A stretch of DNA of 64,000 bases, taken from assembly GCA_045590715.1 (NCBI GenBank), contig JAZNRO010000049.1, positions 1 through 64,000 on the forward strand. Direction: 5' to 3'. This stretch comes from RGIG5579 sp045590715 (GTDB taxonomy: Bacteria; Bacillota; Clostridia; Oscillospirales; SIG627). The notes under the pieces are model-generated. The model was not told where the DNA came from. It saw only the letters and a program-made list of their open reading frames with translations, and ran no database searches. The position numbers were made by a program, and so were the translations under genes. Each line of letters starts with the position of its first letter. The first letter of the stretch is position 1. Of the stretch, positions 15,980 through 25,087 are shown in pieces.

Positions 15980-16555
15980 TTAAGAAAGCTTTAAAAGCAG
16001 TTTCTGCAAGGCTTCTGCCCGATGGCTGATCTGATTTTTCTTTTCTGCGCTGAGTTCTGCGGCAGTACAGCCGTACTGGGGCAAATAGAAGTAAGGATCG
16101 TAACCGAAGCCGCCCTCTCCTTTGGGGGTATCAATGATCTGACCGAAAAGGTACCCTTCCGTACAGATCTCTTTTCCATCCGGGAAACAAAGACACATAG
16201 CGCAGGTGTAATGGGCATCTCTATTTTCTTCACCCTGCAGTTTTTCTACCAAAAGACGGTTATTGGCTTCATCGTCCCCGTGTCTGCCGCAAAAGCGGGC
16301 AGAGTAAATACCGGGGGCGCCGCCTAAAGCGTCTACGCAAATTCCACTGTCATCCGCCAGGGCCGCACAGCCGGAAATTTCAGCAATTTCTCTGGCCTTC
16401 TTTCTGGCATTTTCCCGGAAGGTCTCGCCGTCTTCTACAGTTTCGTGATCGATTCCCGCCTCGCGGATGGAAAGGATCTCTTCAAACTTTTCCCCTAAAA
16501 TGGCGCGGATCTCACGGATCTTTCCGGCATTGCCGGAGGCAATGATCAGTTTCAT
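15980..16555 (-). CDS. rdgB: XTP/dITP diphosphatase (RdgB/HAM1 family)
   Basis: A 191-residue nucleotide-pool cleaning enzyme that hydrolyses non-canonical purine triphosphates (XTP, dITP) to monophosphates. The family start MKLIIASGNAGKIREI with the phosphate-binding SGNAGK, the DDSGICVDAL catalytic segment and the GEGGFGYDPYF motif are all present. The start at 16555 is chosen because the family begins exactly at MKLIIASGN; a longer reading would run back into glyA. The ATG lies one base after the glyA stop, indicating coupled translation. Length is typical. Confidence 0.93.
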   Translation of the reverse strand: MKLIIASGNAGKIREIRAILGEKFEEILSIREAGIDHETVEDGETFRENARKKAREIAEISGCAALADDSGICVDALGGAPGIYSARFCGRHGDDEANNRLLVEKLQGEENRDAHYTCAMCLCFPDGKEICTEGYLFGQIIDTPKGEGGFGYDPYFYLPQYGCTAAELSAEKKNQISHRAEALQKLLLKLS

Positions 16556-16556
16556 A

Positions 16557-17798
16557 TTAGTCAGCGTAAATGGGGAATTTCTCGCAAAGAGCCATAACTT
16601 CTGCGGAAACTCTCTCACGGTTGCCTTCAAAATCGGTGGCAATATCGCGGATCCACAGAGCGATCTTCTCCATTTCCTCTACGCCGAAGCCACGGGTGGT
16701 AACGGCGGGAGTACCGATACGGATACCGCTGGTTACGAAGGGGCTTTCGGGATCGTCGGGAATGGTATTCTTGTTTACCGTAATATGAACGGCGTCGAGT
16801 CTTGCCTGCATTTCTTTACCGGTAACCTTGAAGTTGCGAAGGTCAATGAGCATCAGGTGGTTATCGGTACCGCCGGATACGACACGGAAGCCGGCTTTTT
16901 CCATTGCTTTTGCAAGGGTTGCGGCATTCTTTACCACGTTCTTCTGATATTCTACGAATTCAGGCTTCATTGCTTCGCCGAAAGAAACGGCCTTGGCAGC
17001 AATGATGTGTTCCAGAGGACCGCCCTGAAGACCGGGGAACATTGCCTTGTCAATGATCTTGGCAAATTCTTCCTTGCAAAGGATCAGACCGCCTCTGGGT
17101 CCGCGCAGGGTCTTATGGGTGGTGGTGGTAACAACGTCTGCATAGGGTACGGGGGAAGGATGAAGTCCTGCGGCAACAAGACCTGCAATGTGAGCCATAT
17201 CTACCATATAGTAAGCGCCCACTTCTTTTGCGATCTGGCCGATCTTTTCAAAATCAATGGTACGGGAGTAAGCAGAAGCACCGGCAATGATCAGCTTGGG
17301 CTTGCATTCCAATGCCTTCTGACGGATCAGTTCGTAATCCAGAACTTCGCTCTTTTCATCTACACCGTAGGAAACGATGTTGTAATACTTACCGGAAATA
17401 TTGGCAGGAGAGCCGTGGGAAAGGTGACCGCCGTGAGCCAGAGAAAGACCCATAACGGTATCGCCGGGCTGTACCAGAGCCAGGAATACGCCAAGGTTTG
17501 CAGCAGCGCCGCAGTGGGGCTGAACGTTTGCGTGGTCAGCACCGAAGAGCTTCTTTGCTCTTTCGATGGCAATGGTTTCCACCTCGTCAATATGCTCACA
17601 GCCACCGTAGTAACGCTTGTTGGGATAGCCTTCCGCATACTTATTGGTAAGAACGGTACCGGCAGCCATCAGAACAGCCTTGGATACGATATTCTCGGAA
17701 GCGATCAATTCAATATTGTGGCGCTGACGGGCAAGTTCACGGTCACAAGCGGCGAAAACCTCAGCATCAAAATTTTTAAGTTCATCAAAAAAATTCAT
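16557..17798 (-). CDS. glyA: Serine hydroxymethyltransferase
   Basis: A 413-residue PLP enzyme converting serine and tetrahydrofolate to glycine and 5,10-methylene-tetrahydrofolate. The N-terminal IELIASENIVS block, the GGHLSHGS segment and the PLP-lysine motif TTTTHKTLRGPRGG are all intact, and the length is normal. The start follows AAGGAGAAAAG. It is directly followed by rdgB with a one-base gap, and an amidohydrolase gene ends 82 bases upstream on the same strand. A long open frame on the opposite strand is only a shadow of its codon bias. Confidence 0.96.
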   Translation of the reverse strand: MNFFDELKNFDAEVFAACDRELARQRHNIELIASENIVSKAVLMAAGTVLTNKYAEGYPNKRYYGGCEHIDEVETIAIERAKKLFGADHANVQPHCGAAANLGVFLALVQPGDTVMGLSLAHGGHLSHGSPANISGKYYNIVSYGVDEKSEVLDYELIRQKALECKPKLIIAGASAYSRTIDFEKIGQIAKEVGAYYMVDMAHIAGLVAAGLHPSPVPYADVVTTTTHKTLRGPRGGLILCKEEFAKIIDKAMFPGLQGGPLEHIIAAKAVSFGEAMKPEFVEYQKNVVKNAATLAKAMEKAGFRVVSGGTDNHLMLIDLRNFKVTGKEMQARLDAVHITVNKNTIPDDPESPFVTSGIRIGTPAVTTRGFGVEEMEKIALWIRDIATDFEGNRERVSAEVMALCEKFPIYAD

Positions 17799-17880
17799 TT
17801 TTCTTTTCTCCTTATTATCATTCTATTAAAAGAGGGATTTCCTCAAAATCATCATATGCGTTTTTTATTGGACTGTAAAA

Positions 17881-18696
17881 TCATTCCTTCTTATCAAGGC
17901 CAAATAGACGAATGGCATTACCGGAAAGGATCTGACGATTGGCCTCTTCGGGAAGGTCCAGAGAAAGGAAGGTATCCAGTTCCTTTAAGGGATCCCACAT
18001 GGGATAATCAGAGCCAAATAAAACTCTGTCAAATCCCCAGCGGCAGATCAATTCTTTTGCCTTCTCCTTTTCCCAGAAAGGAAAGGTAGAAGAGCAGTCC
18101 ACATACAAATTCTTCTTATGAGATAAGGCCTTGTACGCGTCTTCCCAAATGGACCAGCCCGCAAGATGGGCGCCGATCACCGTAAGGTTTTCGTAAATGT
18201 CCAAAATGGGTAAAAGACGGTTGGGATTGGAAAAATCGTAGCGGTAATCGCCGGTGTGAAGAAGTACCGGAATCCCCTTTTTCTCGCAAAGCTCGTAAAT
18301 TTTCAGACAGCGGAAATCATCTAATTTAAAGGCCTGGATATCCGGATGAAGCTTTACTCCTTGGAGTCCAAGCTCCAGAAGATGCTCAAAATCCCGCTCA
18401 ATATCATCGCTCTCCGGGTGAAGGGTGCCAAAGCCGAAGAAAATATCCGGGTGAAGCTGAACTTCTCTGGCAATAAAGGAATTGATGGATTCTACCTGGT
18501 GAGGGGTGGTAGCCACGGAATGAACCAAAAAGCGATCGATCCGGCCGTCTGCCAGGATCTCTTTCAGTCCTCCGGTAGTGCCGTCGCAAGCGGGAGAGGT
18601 ACCGTACAAACGATCGGTACCGGCACAGGCTTTTGCCGCTATCTTTTCCGGATAAATATGGCAATGGGCATCAATTACGGGAATGTTACCGACCAT
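17881..18696 (-). CDS. Amidohydrolase-family (PF04909-type) metal-dependent hydrolase
   Basis: A 271-residue TIM-barrel protein of the amidohydrolase_2 type. Metal ligands are visible: the DAHCHIYP motif (His11, His13), LLHTGDY, the IGAHLAGW histidine, and the final aspartate in FGSDYPMWDP. Proteins of this type hydrolyse or decarboxylate small cyclic or aromatic acids; the substrate here is unknown. The start follows AAGGAGTAG. A promoter with an inverted repeat over its -35 lies upstream. Probably first gene of a transcript with glyA and rdgB, though the 82-base gap to glyA could hold a second promoter. Confidence 0.82.
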   Translation of the reverse strand: MVGNIPVIDAHCHIYPEKIAAKACAGTDRLYGTSPACDGTTGGLKEILADGRIDRFLVHSVATTPHQVESINSFIAREVQLHPDIFFGFGTLHPESDDIERDFEHLLELGLQGVKLHPDIQAFKLDDFRCLKIYELCEKKGIPVLLHTGDYRYDFSNPNRLLPILDIYENLTVIGAHLAGWSIWEDAYKALSHKKNLYVDCSSTFPFWEKEKAKELICRWGFDRVLFGSDYPMWDPLKELDTFLSLDLPEEANRQILSGNAIRLFGLDKKE

Positions 18697-18733
18697 TTTC
18701 TACTCCTTCTTCCTATTTATTCGACTATTTATT

Positions 18734-18771
18734 ATTTTACACCATTCATATTCTAATATCAATAGAATATG
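18734..18771 (-). promoter_or_regulatory. Promoter with overlapping 9-bp inverted repeat, upstream of the amidohydrolase
   Basis: Minus strand TTGATA (18762-18757), 17-bp spacer, TAAAAT (18739-18734). A perfect inverted repeat CATATTCTA/TAGAATATG with a 7-base spacer (18747-18771) covers the -35 box and is well placed for a repressor. No local regulator gene is an obvious candidate. Confidence 0.5.
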
Positions 18772-18787
18772 AAAGAAAGAATGTTTC

Positions 18788-18836
18788 TTTTTTGTGAAAA
18801 AACAAGCCCGGGCAAGGCTCGGACTTGTTTTGATAA
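18788..18836 (-). terminator. Terminator after the SulP gene
   Basis: Imperfect stem ACAAGnCCG..CGGnCTTGT around a GC-rich loop, followed on the minus strand by a T-run, just downstream of the SulP stop. Confidence 0.65.
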
Positions 18837-18840
18837 GTTT

Positions 18841-20124
18841 TTATGCGGTTTTCTTTCTTTTGATCTTTCCCAAAAGGTAAAAAACAAAGTGCAGGGAAAG
18901 GCCTACGGCAATGGCTACCACAAGATCAAAGATCACGGTTAAGAGGAAAGTAAGCACCAAGACCAGGATACCGGTAAAGGGCTGCGTTTTCACCATTGAA
19001 ACAAATTTTCTCCACTCGCTCATATTATAGGCTACCATAAAGAGAATAGCTGCAATGGTAGGCATGGGGATCAGAGCCGCAAGAGGCATCAAAACCAAAA
19101 GAACAAGCAAGAGAACCAGCGCGTGAACCATACCCGCGATGGGGGTTCTGCCGCCGTTTTTCGCGTTGGCGGCGGTTCTGGCAATGGCACCGGTAGCGGG
19201 AATACCACCGAACATAACCGACAGCATATTGCCTGCGCCCTGGGCAACCAGTTCCGCATTGGGATTGTGCTTAGAATCGATCATAGTATCTGCTACCACG
19301 CAGGAAAGAAGGGATTCAATGGCCGCAAGGATCGCAATGGTAATAGCATCGGGCAAAAGGGACAAAAGATTTCCCGCGCTGAAATCAAGGCCGGTCAAAG
19401 TAAAAGGAGGAAGACCGGAGGGGATGGTATAAAGCTCTCCGATGGTAAATACGCCCCCGTCCAGACCGGGAATGAATTTCACCATCAAAGCGCCAAATAA
19501 AACCGCAATGAGAGAAGGCGGAACTCTTTTTTCAAATCTGGGGTAAATAATAAGGATGGAAAGACTTACCAAACCTACCAAAAGGGCCTGCCAGGAGAAG
19601 GTGGAAAGAGAAGCAAGGTTTGCTTCCATTTTTTCAATGGTTTCTACGGGCTTTATACCGGCGGCGTACTGCAGACCGAAAAAGTCCTTCAACTGACCCA
19701 AAAGAATGGTAACGGCGATACCGGAGGTAAAACCGACGGTAATAGTAGAAGGAACGAAGCGGATCAGTCCGCCCATTTTGCAAACGCCCATGAGAATCAA
19801 AATAGCGCCTGCCATCAAGGTGGCTAAAATCAGGCCGCCCATTCCCTTCTGGGCTACCACGCCTGCTACGATGGTAGCAAAGGCAGCGGTGGGGCCGGCA
19901 ATCTGGATCCGGCTTCCGCCTAAAAAGGATACCACAAAACCTGCGACAATAGCGGTATAAACACCGGCGGCAGGTTCTACGCCGCTGGCAAGAGCCAGGG
20001 CAATGGATAAAGGCAAAGCAATAATGGCAACGATGATACCGGCTACGATATCCTTTACCACCTGCTCCTTTTTCAGATCCTTTAAAACGGAAAAGAATTT
20101 GGGAAGCAAATAAAACTCTTTCAT
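18841..20124 (-). CDS. SulP-family anion transporter without a STAS domain
   Basis: A 427-residue polytopic transporter with the SulP signature region GVEPAAGVYTAIVAGF, the AGPTAAFATI segment and about 11-12 helices. SulP proteins carry sulfate, bicarbonate or other anions, often with sodium or protons. The protein ends right after the last helix (KIKRKKTA), so the usual C-terminal cytoplasmic STAS domain of about 120 residues is absent. The stop is a clean TAA followed by a terminator, so this looks natural rather than a truncation. Its ATG overlaps the stop of the antiporter gene by four bases (ATGA), implying a coupled pair. The substrate is unknown. Confidence 0.87.
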   Translation of the reverse strand: MKEFYLLPKFFSVLKDLKKEQVVKDIVAGIIVAIIALPLSIALALASGVEPAAGVYTAIVAGFVVSFLGGSRIQIAGPTAAFATIVAGVVAQKGMGGLILATLMAGAILILMGVCKMGGLIRFVPSTITVGFTSGIAVTILLGQLKDFFGLQYAAGIKPVETIEKMEANLASLSTFSWQALLVGLVSLSILIIYPRFEKRVPPSLIAVLFGALMVKFIPGLDGGVFTIGELYTIPSGLPPFTLTGLDFSAGNLLSLLPDAITIAILAAIESLLSCVVADTMIDSKHNPNAELVAQGAGNMLSVMFGGIPATGAIARTAANAKNGGRTPIAGMVHALVLLLVLLVLMPLAALIPMPTIAAILFMVAYNMSEWRKFVSMVKTQPFTGILVLVLTFLLTVIFDLVVAIAVGLSLHFVFYLLGKIKRKKTA

Positions 20125-21434
20125 TTTTCTTCTCCCTTTGCTTTCACTTCATTCAAAGCCTTCAGCTTATGGTGACGGCGATGCTTTACTTCATCGCTCA
20201 TGGGCTTGATTTCACCGGCGGCAGTCAGAGCCATACGGGTAAAGACCGGACCGAAGAGCTCGTAAATAAGAACCGCAAAAAGCGTAATATTGCGAATAAG
20301 ATTTCCCTCTGCGCCAAGCTGCATGGCAGTGGTGCACATACCCAGAGCAACACCGGTTTGGGGAAGAAGGGTGATACCCAGATACTTGCAAATATTTTCA
20401 GAGCATCCGGTCATTTTCGCACTGCTCATAGCGCCAAAATACTTACCCAAAGAGCGGAAGAGAATATAAACAAGACCGATAAAGACGATGGAAATTTCCG
20501 TAAATACGTTCAGCTCCAGTTCAGCGCCGCTGATAACGAAGAACAGGGCGAAAAGCGGAGAAGTCCATTTATCGGAGCGCTCCATCAGATCCTCAGACAA
20601 GGGACAGATATTGCAGAAGACCGTACCCAGCATCATACAAACAAGCAGAGAGGAAAAGCCTACGTGAACCGGGCCCAGTTCAAAATGCAGTTTGGAAAGA
20701 GATGCGGTCAAAAATACCAGGGCGATGGTAAGATTTAAACGGTTGGTATTGGAGTTAAAGAGTTTCTCCAGTTGGGTAAGAACCCAGCCCATAATAGCGC
20801 CCAGAATCAGAGAGGCAATGATCTCTACCATGGGATTTACAAAAATAGAAATAAGATCGGGAGAACCCTGACTGGCAAGAGCCTTTGCCACACCGAAAGA
20901 TACCGCAAATGCTACAAGACCTACCGCATCGTCCAGGGCTACAATGGGGAGAAGAAGCTTGGTCAAAGGACCGTCTGCCTTATACTGACGAACAACCATC
21001 AAAGTTGCGGCGGGAGCGGTAGCGGTGGCAATAGCACCCAAGGTCAGAACCTGGGCAAGGCTTATTTTATCCGGCATCATAAAGTGGATACCCAGAAGAG
21101 CCAGATCTACAAAAATAAGAGCCACCAGTGCCTGGAAAATACCGATCACCAGCGCCTGCTTGCCGGTTTTTTTCAGATCCTGCAAGCGGAATTCATTGCC
21201 GATGGAAAAAGCAATAAAGCCCAGCGCCACTTCGGACACCATAGAAAGACGGCTTACCGCGTCGGCAGAGGAAAAGCCAATGCCATTCAGTCCCAGAGCA
21301 CCCAGACAGTAGGGGCCGATAAGAACGCCTGCGATCAGGTACGCGGTAACGGCGGGAAGTTTAAATTTTTTCAGGACTCGGGTCATTAAAAGACCGGTCA
21401 GAAGTGCGAATGATACGGTCAAAAGCGTATTCAT
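20121..21434 (-). CDS. CPA2-family cation:proton antiporter
   Basis: A 437-residue membrane protein with about 12 helices in the Na+/H+ exchanger fold (KefB/NapA type). Landmarks are LIAGVLIGPYCLG in helix 2 and the VALDDAVGLVAFAV helix with its Asp-Asp pair for cation exchange. It ends after the last helix with a short basic tail and has no TrkA-N domain, so nucleotide-gated potassium efflux is unlikely. It is the first gene of a two-gene operon with the SulP transporter, with which it shares a four-base overlap. A cooperative role, such as recycling the sodium or protons used by anion uptake, is inference. Confidence 0.87.
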   Translation of the reverse strand: MNTLLTVSFALLTGLLMTRVLKKFKLPAVTAYLIAGVLIGPYCLGALGLNGIGFSSADAVSRLSMVSEVALGFIAFSIGNEFRLQDLKKTGKQALVIGIFQALVALIFVDLALLGIHFMMPDKISLAQVLTLGAIATATAPAATLMVVRQYKADGPLTKLLLPIVALDDAVGLVAFAVSFGVAKALASQGSPDLISIFVNPMVEIIASLILGAIMGWVLTQLEKLFNSNTNRLNLTIALVFLTASLSKLHFELGPVHVGFSSLLVCMMLGTVFCNICPLSEDLMERSDKWTSPLFALFFVISGAELELNVFTEISIVFIGLVYILFRSLGKYFGAMSSAKMTGCSENICKYLGITLLPQTGVALGMCTTAMQLGAEGNLIRNITLFAVLIYELFGPVFTRMALTAAGEIKPMSDEVKHRRHHKLKALNEVKAKGEEK

Positions 21435-21471
21435 AAAATTACCCTCTTTTTCTATTTTTCAAAACGGACAC

Positions 21472-21501
21472 ATTATACACCCAAAGGGGCAAAATAGTCA
21501 A
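21472..21501 (-). promoter_or_regulatory. Promoter of the antiporter-SulP operon
   Basis: Minus strand TTGACT (21501-21496), 18-bp spacer, TATAAT (21477-21472), about 40 bases before the antiporter ATG. Confidence 0.65.
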
Positions 21502-21558
21502 TGGCAAAACCCACAAAAAAACGACACAAAACCGTCCCTTTTTTGCCTTTCCCAATAC

Positions 21559-21592
21559 AAAAAAAGATGACGGAAAACCGTCATCTTTTTCA
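21559..21592 (-). terminator. Terminator after pepD
   Basis: Eleven-base stem AAAGATGACGG/CCGTCATCTTT with an AAAA loop and A/T runs, directly downstream of pepD on the minus strand. Confidence 0.88.
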
Positions 21593-21598
21593 CTTCTG

Positions 21599-23017
21599 TT
21601 ATAAATTTTCCAAAAGTCTTAAAAGCCTTTTGTAAAGCCTTTCGGTAGAGGAGAGCGAAAGCCTCTCGGCGGTGGTATGAATATCCAAAAGATCCGGGCC
21701 GATGGCAATGCAATCAAGGTCAGGGATATTACCGGCAAAGACGCCGCATTCCAGACCCGCGTGAATCCCCTCGATCTTAATTTCTTCCCCTCTCTCTTCC
21801 TTATAAAGTCCGGCGTACAGATCCCGAAGAGGTGATTCCTTCCGGTATTCCCAAGGGGGATAGTGCCCAAAACTTTCCATCGTTCCGCCAAAATTCTCTG
21901 CCAGGAGAGAAAGGATCTCCTCCATTTCAGAAAGAGCGGAAAGAAGACTGGAACGAAGGAGAAAATGAGCCAGAAATCCTTCTTCTTTCGTTTCCATTAC
22001 CCCCAGGTTCAAAGAACTCTGCACCTGGCCCGGAACCTGGTCGCTCATCTCCACAACACCCGTAGGAAAAAGGGAAAGATGATTTAAAATAAGAGGCGTT
22101 TCCACAGGATCAGTAGCCTTTGCTTCGCCCTTTTTCTCTAAAAGAGAGATGGAATAAGAAAAATTCTTTTCGGAAGAAGAAATTTCCTCTTTCCAGGCAG
22201 AAAGGATCTCCTCGGCCTTTTTTAAAACCTCTTCCCCCTTTTCGCAAAGAAGCAAAACTTCGCTTTCCGAAGGGATCACGTTGGGCTTTTTACCGCCGGA
22301 AAAAGAGGCCAAAGCAAAAGCTTCACTCTCGTAAAGTTCTAAAAGAAAACGGGCCATAAAGCAAATGGCGTTTTCTCTTTTTTCCGCAATATCCACCCCG
22401 GAATGACCGCCTAAAAGAGAATCAAAAGAGATCTTTACAAGATCTCCCTTCCTTTCACAAAAGGTAACGGGCAAATTTAAAACCACGTCTCTGCCCCCGG
22501 CGCAGGAGCAAGTGATGACCCCTTCCTGCTCCGAGTCTAAATTTACCATTCTTTTGCCGGAAAGAAGGCGATAATCCACCTTTCCCGCGCCGATCATTCC
22601 CACCTCTTCATCGGTGGTGAAAAGGGCCTCAATAGGGGGATGAGAAAGATCCTCCCGCTCCAAAATAGCGAGGATCATAGCGATGGCGATACCGTCGTCA
22701 CCGCCAAGGGTCGTACCCCTGGCCTTTAAAAAATCACCCTCAATAAAGGTCCGGATGCCGTCTTTTTCAAAATCAATCTCGACCCCTATATCCTTCTGGC
22801 AAACCATATCCAGATGCCCCTGAAGGATCACCGGCTCTTCCCCTTCCCTGCCGGGAGAGGCTGCCTTTTTGATCATTACATTTTGGGCCTGATCCCGATG
22901 GCACCAAAGCCCCCGCTTTTCAGCAAAATCCTGGCAAAACTGCGCGATCTTCTCCATATTGCCGGAACCGTGGGGAATTTCGCAGATCTCTTCAAAATAA
23001 TAAAGCACTCGCTCCAT
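21599..23017 (-). CDS. pepD: Aminoacyl-histidine dipeptidase (M20 family, PepD)
   Basis: A 472-residue zinc dipeptidase cleaving Xaa-His and other dipeptides. M20C motifs are visible: HGSGNMEKIA near the start, metal-binding LQGHLDMV (about residue 76), GDDGIAIAM, and the catalytic-glutamate segment TTDEEVGMIGA; a late AGLECG segment fits the PepD subgroup. Length is typical. Start follows AGGAGAAG. It is monocistronic, with its own terminator downstream and the ABC operon terminator upstream. Confidence 0.92.
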   Translation of the reverse strand: MERVLYYFEEICEIPHGSGNMEKIAQFCQDFAEKRGLWCHRDQAQNVMIKKAASPGREGEEPVILQGHLDMVCQKDIGVEIDFEKDGIRTFIEGDFLKARGTTLGGDDGIAIAMILAILEREDLSHPPIEALFTTDEEVGMIGAGKVDYRLLSGKRMVNLDSEQEGVITCSCAGGRDVVLNLPVTFCERKGDLVKISFDSLLGGHSGVDIAEKRENAICFMARFLLELYESEAFALASFSGGKKPNVIPSESEVLLLCEKGEEVLKKAEEILSAWKEEISSSEKNFSYSISLLEKKGEAKATDPVETPLILNHLSLFPTGVVEMSDQVPGQVQSSLNLGVMETKEEGFLAHFLLRSSLLSALSEMEEILSLLAENFGGTMESFGHYPPWEYRKESPLRDLYAGLYKEERGEEIKIEGIHAGLECGVFAGNIPDLDCIAIGPDLLDIHTTAERLSLSSTERLYKRLLRLLENL

Positions 23018-23098
23018 TTTCTTCTCCTAAAAATCATTTCTTACCCTAATTTTACCAAAAATAAAAGGCTGGGGCAAGTAAAAATACAAAGAATTTGT

Positions 23099-23136
23099 CA
23101 AAAGGGGCATCCTTCAAAAAAGGATGCCCCTAAAAA
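23099..23136 (-). terminator. Terminator of the ABC transporter operon
   Basis: Ten-base stem AGGGGCATCC/GGATGCCCCT flanked by A and T runs, just downstream of the ATPase stop on the minus strand. Confidence 0.9.
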
Positions 23137-23142
23137 ATATCA

Positions 23143-23805
23143 CTATGAAACGATCTTTCCGTCTGAAAGATGGATCTCTCTTCTTGCATAAGATGCCACG
23201 TGATCGTCATGGGTAACTAAAATTATGGTAATGCCACTTTCGTTCAGACCCTTCAGCACTTCCATAATGGCTTCTCCCGTTGCTGAATCAAGCTGTCCCG
23301 TTGGCTCATCTGCCAAAAGAACACCAGGCGAATTTACAATGGCTCTTGCAATGGCAACTCTCTGCCTCTGCCCGCCGGAAAGCTGATTGGCCTTCTTCTT
23401 GGCTTGTTCCGAGAGACCCACTTTTTCCAACGCAACAAGAGCCGCTTTTTTCACCTTACCATAAGGCATTTTGCTAAAAAGAAGAGGAAGCATAACGTTA
23501 TACAAAACAGTCTGCGTATTAATGAGCGCAAAATCCTGAAGAACAAAGCCGATCTCTTCATTGCGGATAACGGCTTTCTTTCCATCTCCTACGCCAGCGA
23601 TATCTTTCTCTCTGAAAAAATAAGATCCTTTGCTTGCATCATCCAGACATCCGATAATATTTAAAAGCGTGGTTTTTCCACTTCCGCTGGCACCCCGAAC
23701 AACAACAAATTCGCCTTCTTCAATCACAAGATCCACATCTCGCAGGGCATAAAAATCTTCTTTTCCTACTTTGTATATTTTTGATATATTTTTCAGTCTG
23801 ATCAT
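23143..23805 (-). CDS. ABC transporter ATP-binding protein, MacB/LolD type
   Basis: A 220-residue ATPase with Walker A GASGSGKTT (about 35-43), signature LSGGQRQRVAIARA, Walker B LLADEPTG and switch histidine in THDDH. It belongs to the MacB/LolD/FtsE-like group that works with FtsX-type permeases as mechanotransmission machines for lipoproteins or peptides rather than classical importers. Its ATG overlaps the stop of the third permease by four bases. It is the last gene of an operon of three permeases and follows a small secreted protein gene. Confidence 0.93.
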   Translation of the reverse strand: MIRLKNISKIYKVGKEDFYALRDVDLVIEEGEFVVVRGASGSGKTTLLNIIGCLDDASKGSYFFREKDIAGVGDGKKAVIRNEEIGFVLQDFALINTQTVLYNVMLPLLFSKMPYGKVKKAALVALEKVGLSEQAKKKANQLSGGQRQRVAIARAIVNSPGVLLADEPTGQLDSATGEAIMEVLKGLNESGITIILVTHDDHVASYARREIHLSDGKIVS

Positions 23806-25076
23806 TTTTCTGCTCCTCTCAAAAACTGTATGGGATTTTTTCCTGCCATAGAAACAAACACGGTACCTGCGGCGATCAATAAAGTGAAAATAAAGTATAG
23901 AATAACGAAGGTTTTAGTATAAGCTCCCATAAGCATAGAAGGTTGAACATAAATAATTTCCTTTGATTCCAATATTGGCCGAATCCAAACATATAAATAA
24001 CCAATAAAAGTAGGAACTATGGATATAAAAGCAAAAGTGGCAAATGCCATAACGCCGCAACGCACTTTACTTGCTCCGCAAAGATAATAAATCGCCACTT
24101 CTTTCTCTTTGGATTTCACAGTCAAAATTACCGTGCTGAAAAAAGCAACAGTGGATACAAGTAACATAAAGATAGGCTTTGCAAGCATCATCCATATTTG
24201 GTCTTGAATCTCTTTCTGGGTCTTTTCAAGAATATCCGTTACCGATTGCGTATGGTAAAGATCACTTAAGTCTTCTAAAACCGCATCACGCTCCTCTTGT
24301 GTCGCATCCTCTTTAAATTTCAACATTAAATTCAAATCCGGCGAACAGGAAGTATATTTTAACTTATCCAAATTTTCTTCTGTATATAATAGAAAAACCG
24401 ATTTTTCACCTGTTACGAGAAAATCCGATGCAGACGCTCCCTCCGTACTGCCGTGACTTAAAGAAAAACGATAATACGGAAACTGACGCCATCCTTCCAC
24501 TTGATAAGAAAAAGTTGCATCAAGTTTTGACGATGAATATAACGTTAGCTCACCATCTTCTATATAATGCTTCATATCGCTGTTTGCAAGAAGACACCCA
24601 TTTTCATCCCGCCATTTGAATCCTATTTTTTTCAATGCGGGAAAATCCTCTAACATTTCCGGCTCCAGAAAAATGATGCTGGTCATAGATCTGGACTCTG
24701 TGGTATAAGCAAAATCTTCTTCCTCGCTAGGCACGTCGTCCCAAGTTTCCGGAGGAATATAATGAACGATATTGGTATGCCAAACCGTATAGACGCTTTC
24801 GACCCCATCCATTTCTTTTAACTCATTGATTTTACTTTTTGTCTGATTGGAAAGAGCCGTATTCATATCTTTTTCGCCGCGGGAAAAAAAGCGGTATACA
24901 TAATATATATCATCTTTTCTGTCGGAATTAAATATGTCATACCCTACTCTTAAATATTCATACTTTCCCATGGCCTGTATAGAAACCAGCAGGGAAAAAG
25001 TCATCATCACAGCCAAAAGCAACGTCTGAAAACGAATTCCTCTGAAATACGATAAAATAACCCGAATATGTTTCAT
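23802..25076 (-). CDS. FtsX-like ABC permease (third of three)
   Basis: A 424-residue membrane protein with the MacB/FtsX layout: one N-terminal helix (about 14-32), a large extracytoplasmic domain of about 270 residues, then three helices in the C-terminal 130 residues. A short basic cytoplasmic tail ends in GKNPIQFLRGAEK, as in FtsX permeases. It lies 11 bases after the second permease and overlaps the ATPase start by four bases. The three permeases share layout but little sequence, so any two could form a heterodimer with the ATPase. The substrate may be the small secreted protein encoded upstream (inference). Confidence 0.82.
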   Translation of the reverse strand: MKHIRVILSYFRGIRFQTLLLAVMMTFSLLVSIQAMGKYEYLRVGYDIFNSDRKDDIYYVYRFFSRGEKDMNTALSNQTKSKINELKEMDGVESVYTVWHTNIVHYIPPETWDDVPSEEEDFAYTTESRSMTSIIFLEPEMLEDFPALKKIGFKWRDENGCLLANSDMKHYIEDGELTLYSSSKLDATFSYQVEGWRQFPYYRFSLSHGSTEGASASDFLVTGEKSVFLLYTEENLDKLKYTSCSPDLNLMLKFKEDATQEERDAVLEDLSDLYHTQSVTDILEKTQKEIQDQIWMMLAKPIFMLLVSTVAFFSTVILTVKSKEKEVAIYYLCGASKVRCGVMAFATFAFISIVPTFIGYLYVWIRPILESKEIIYVQPSMLMGAYTKTFVILYFIFTLLIAAGTVFVSMAGKNPIQFLRGAEK

Positions 25077-25087
25077 TTTCTCCTCCT

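Noticed and set aside
16467..18089. Very long open frame (540 codons) on the plus strand opposite glyA
   Set aside because: It mirrors the glyA and rdgB codons, has no ribosome site or family features, and both opposite genes are clear enzymes.
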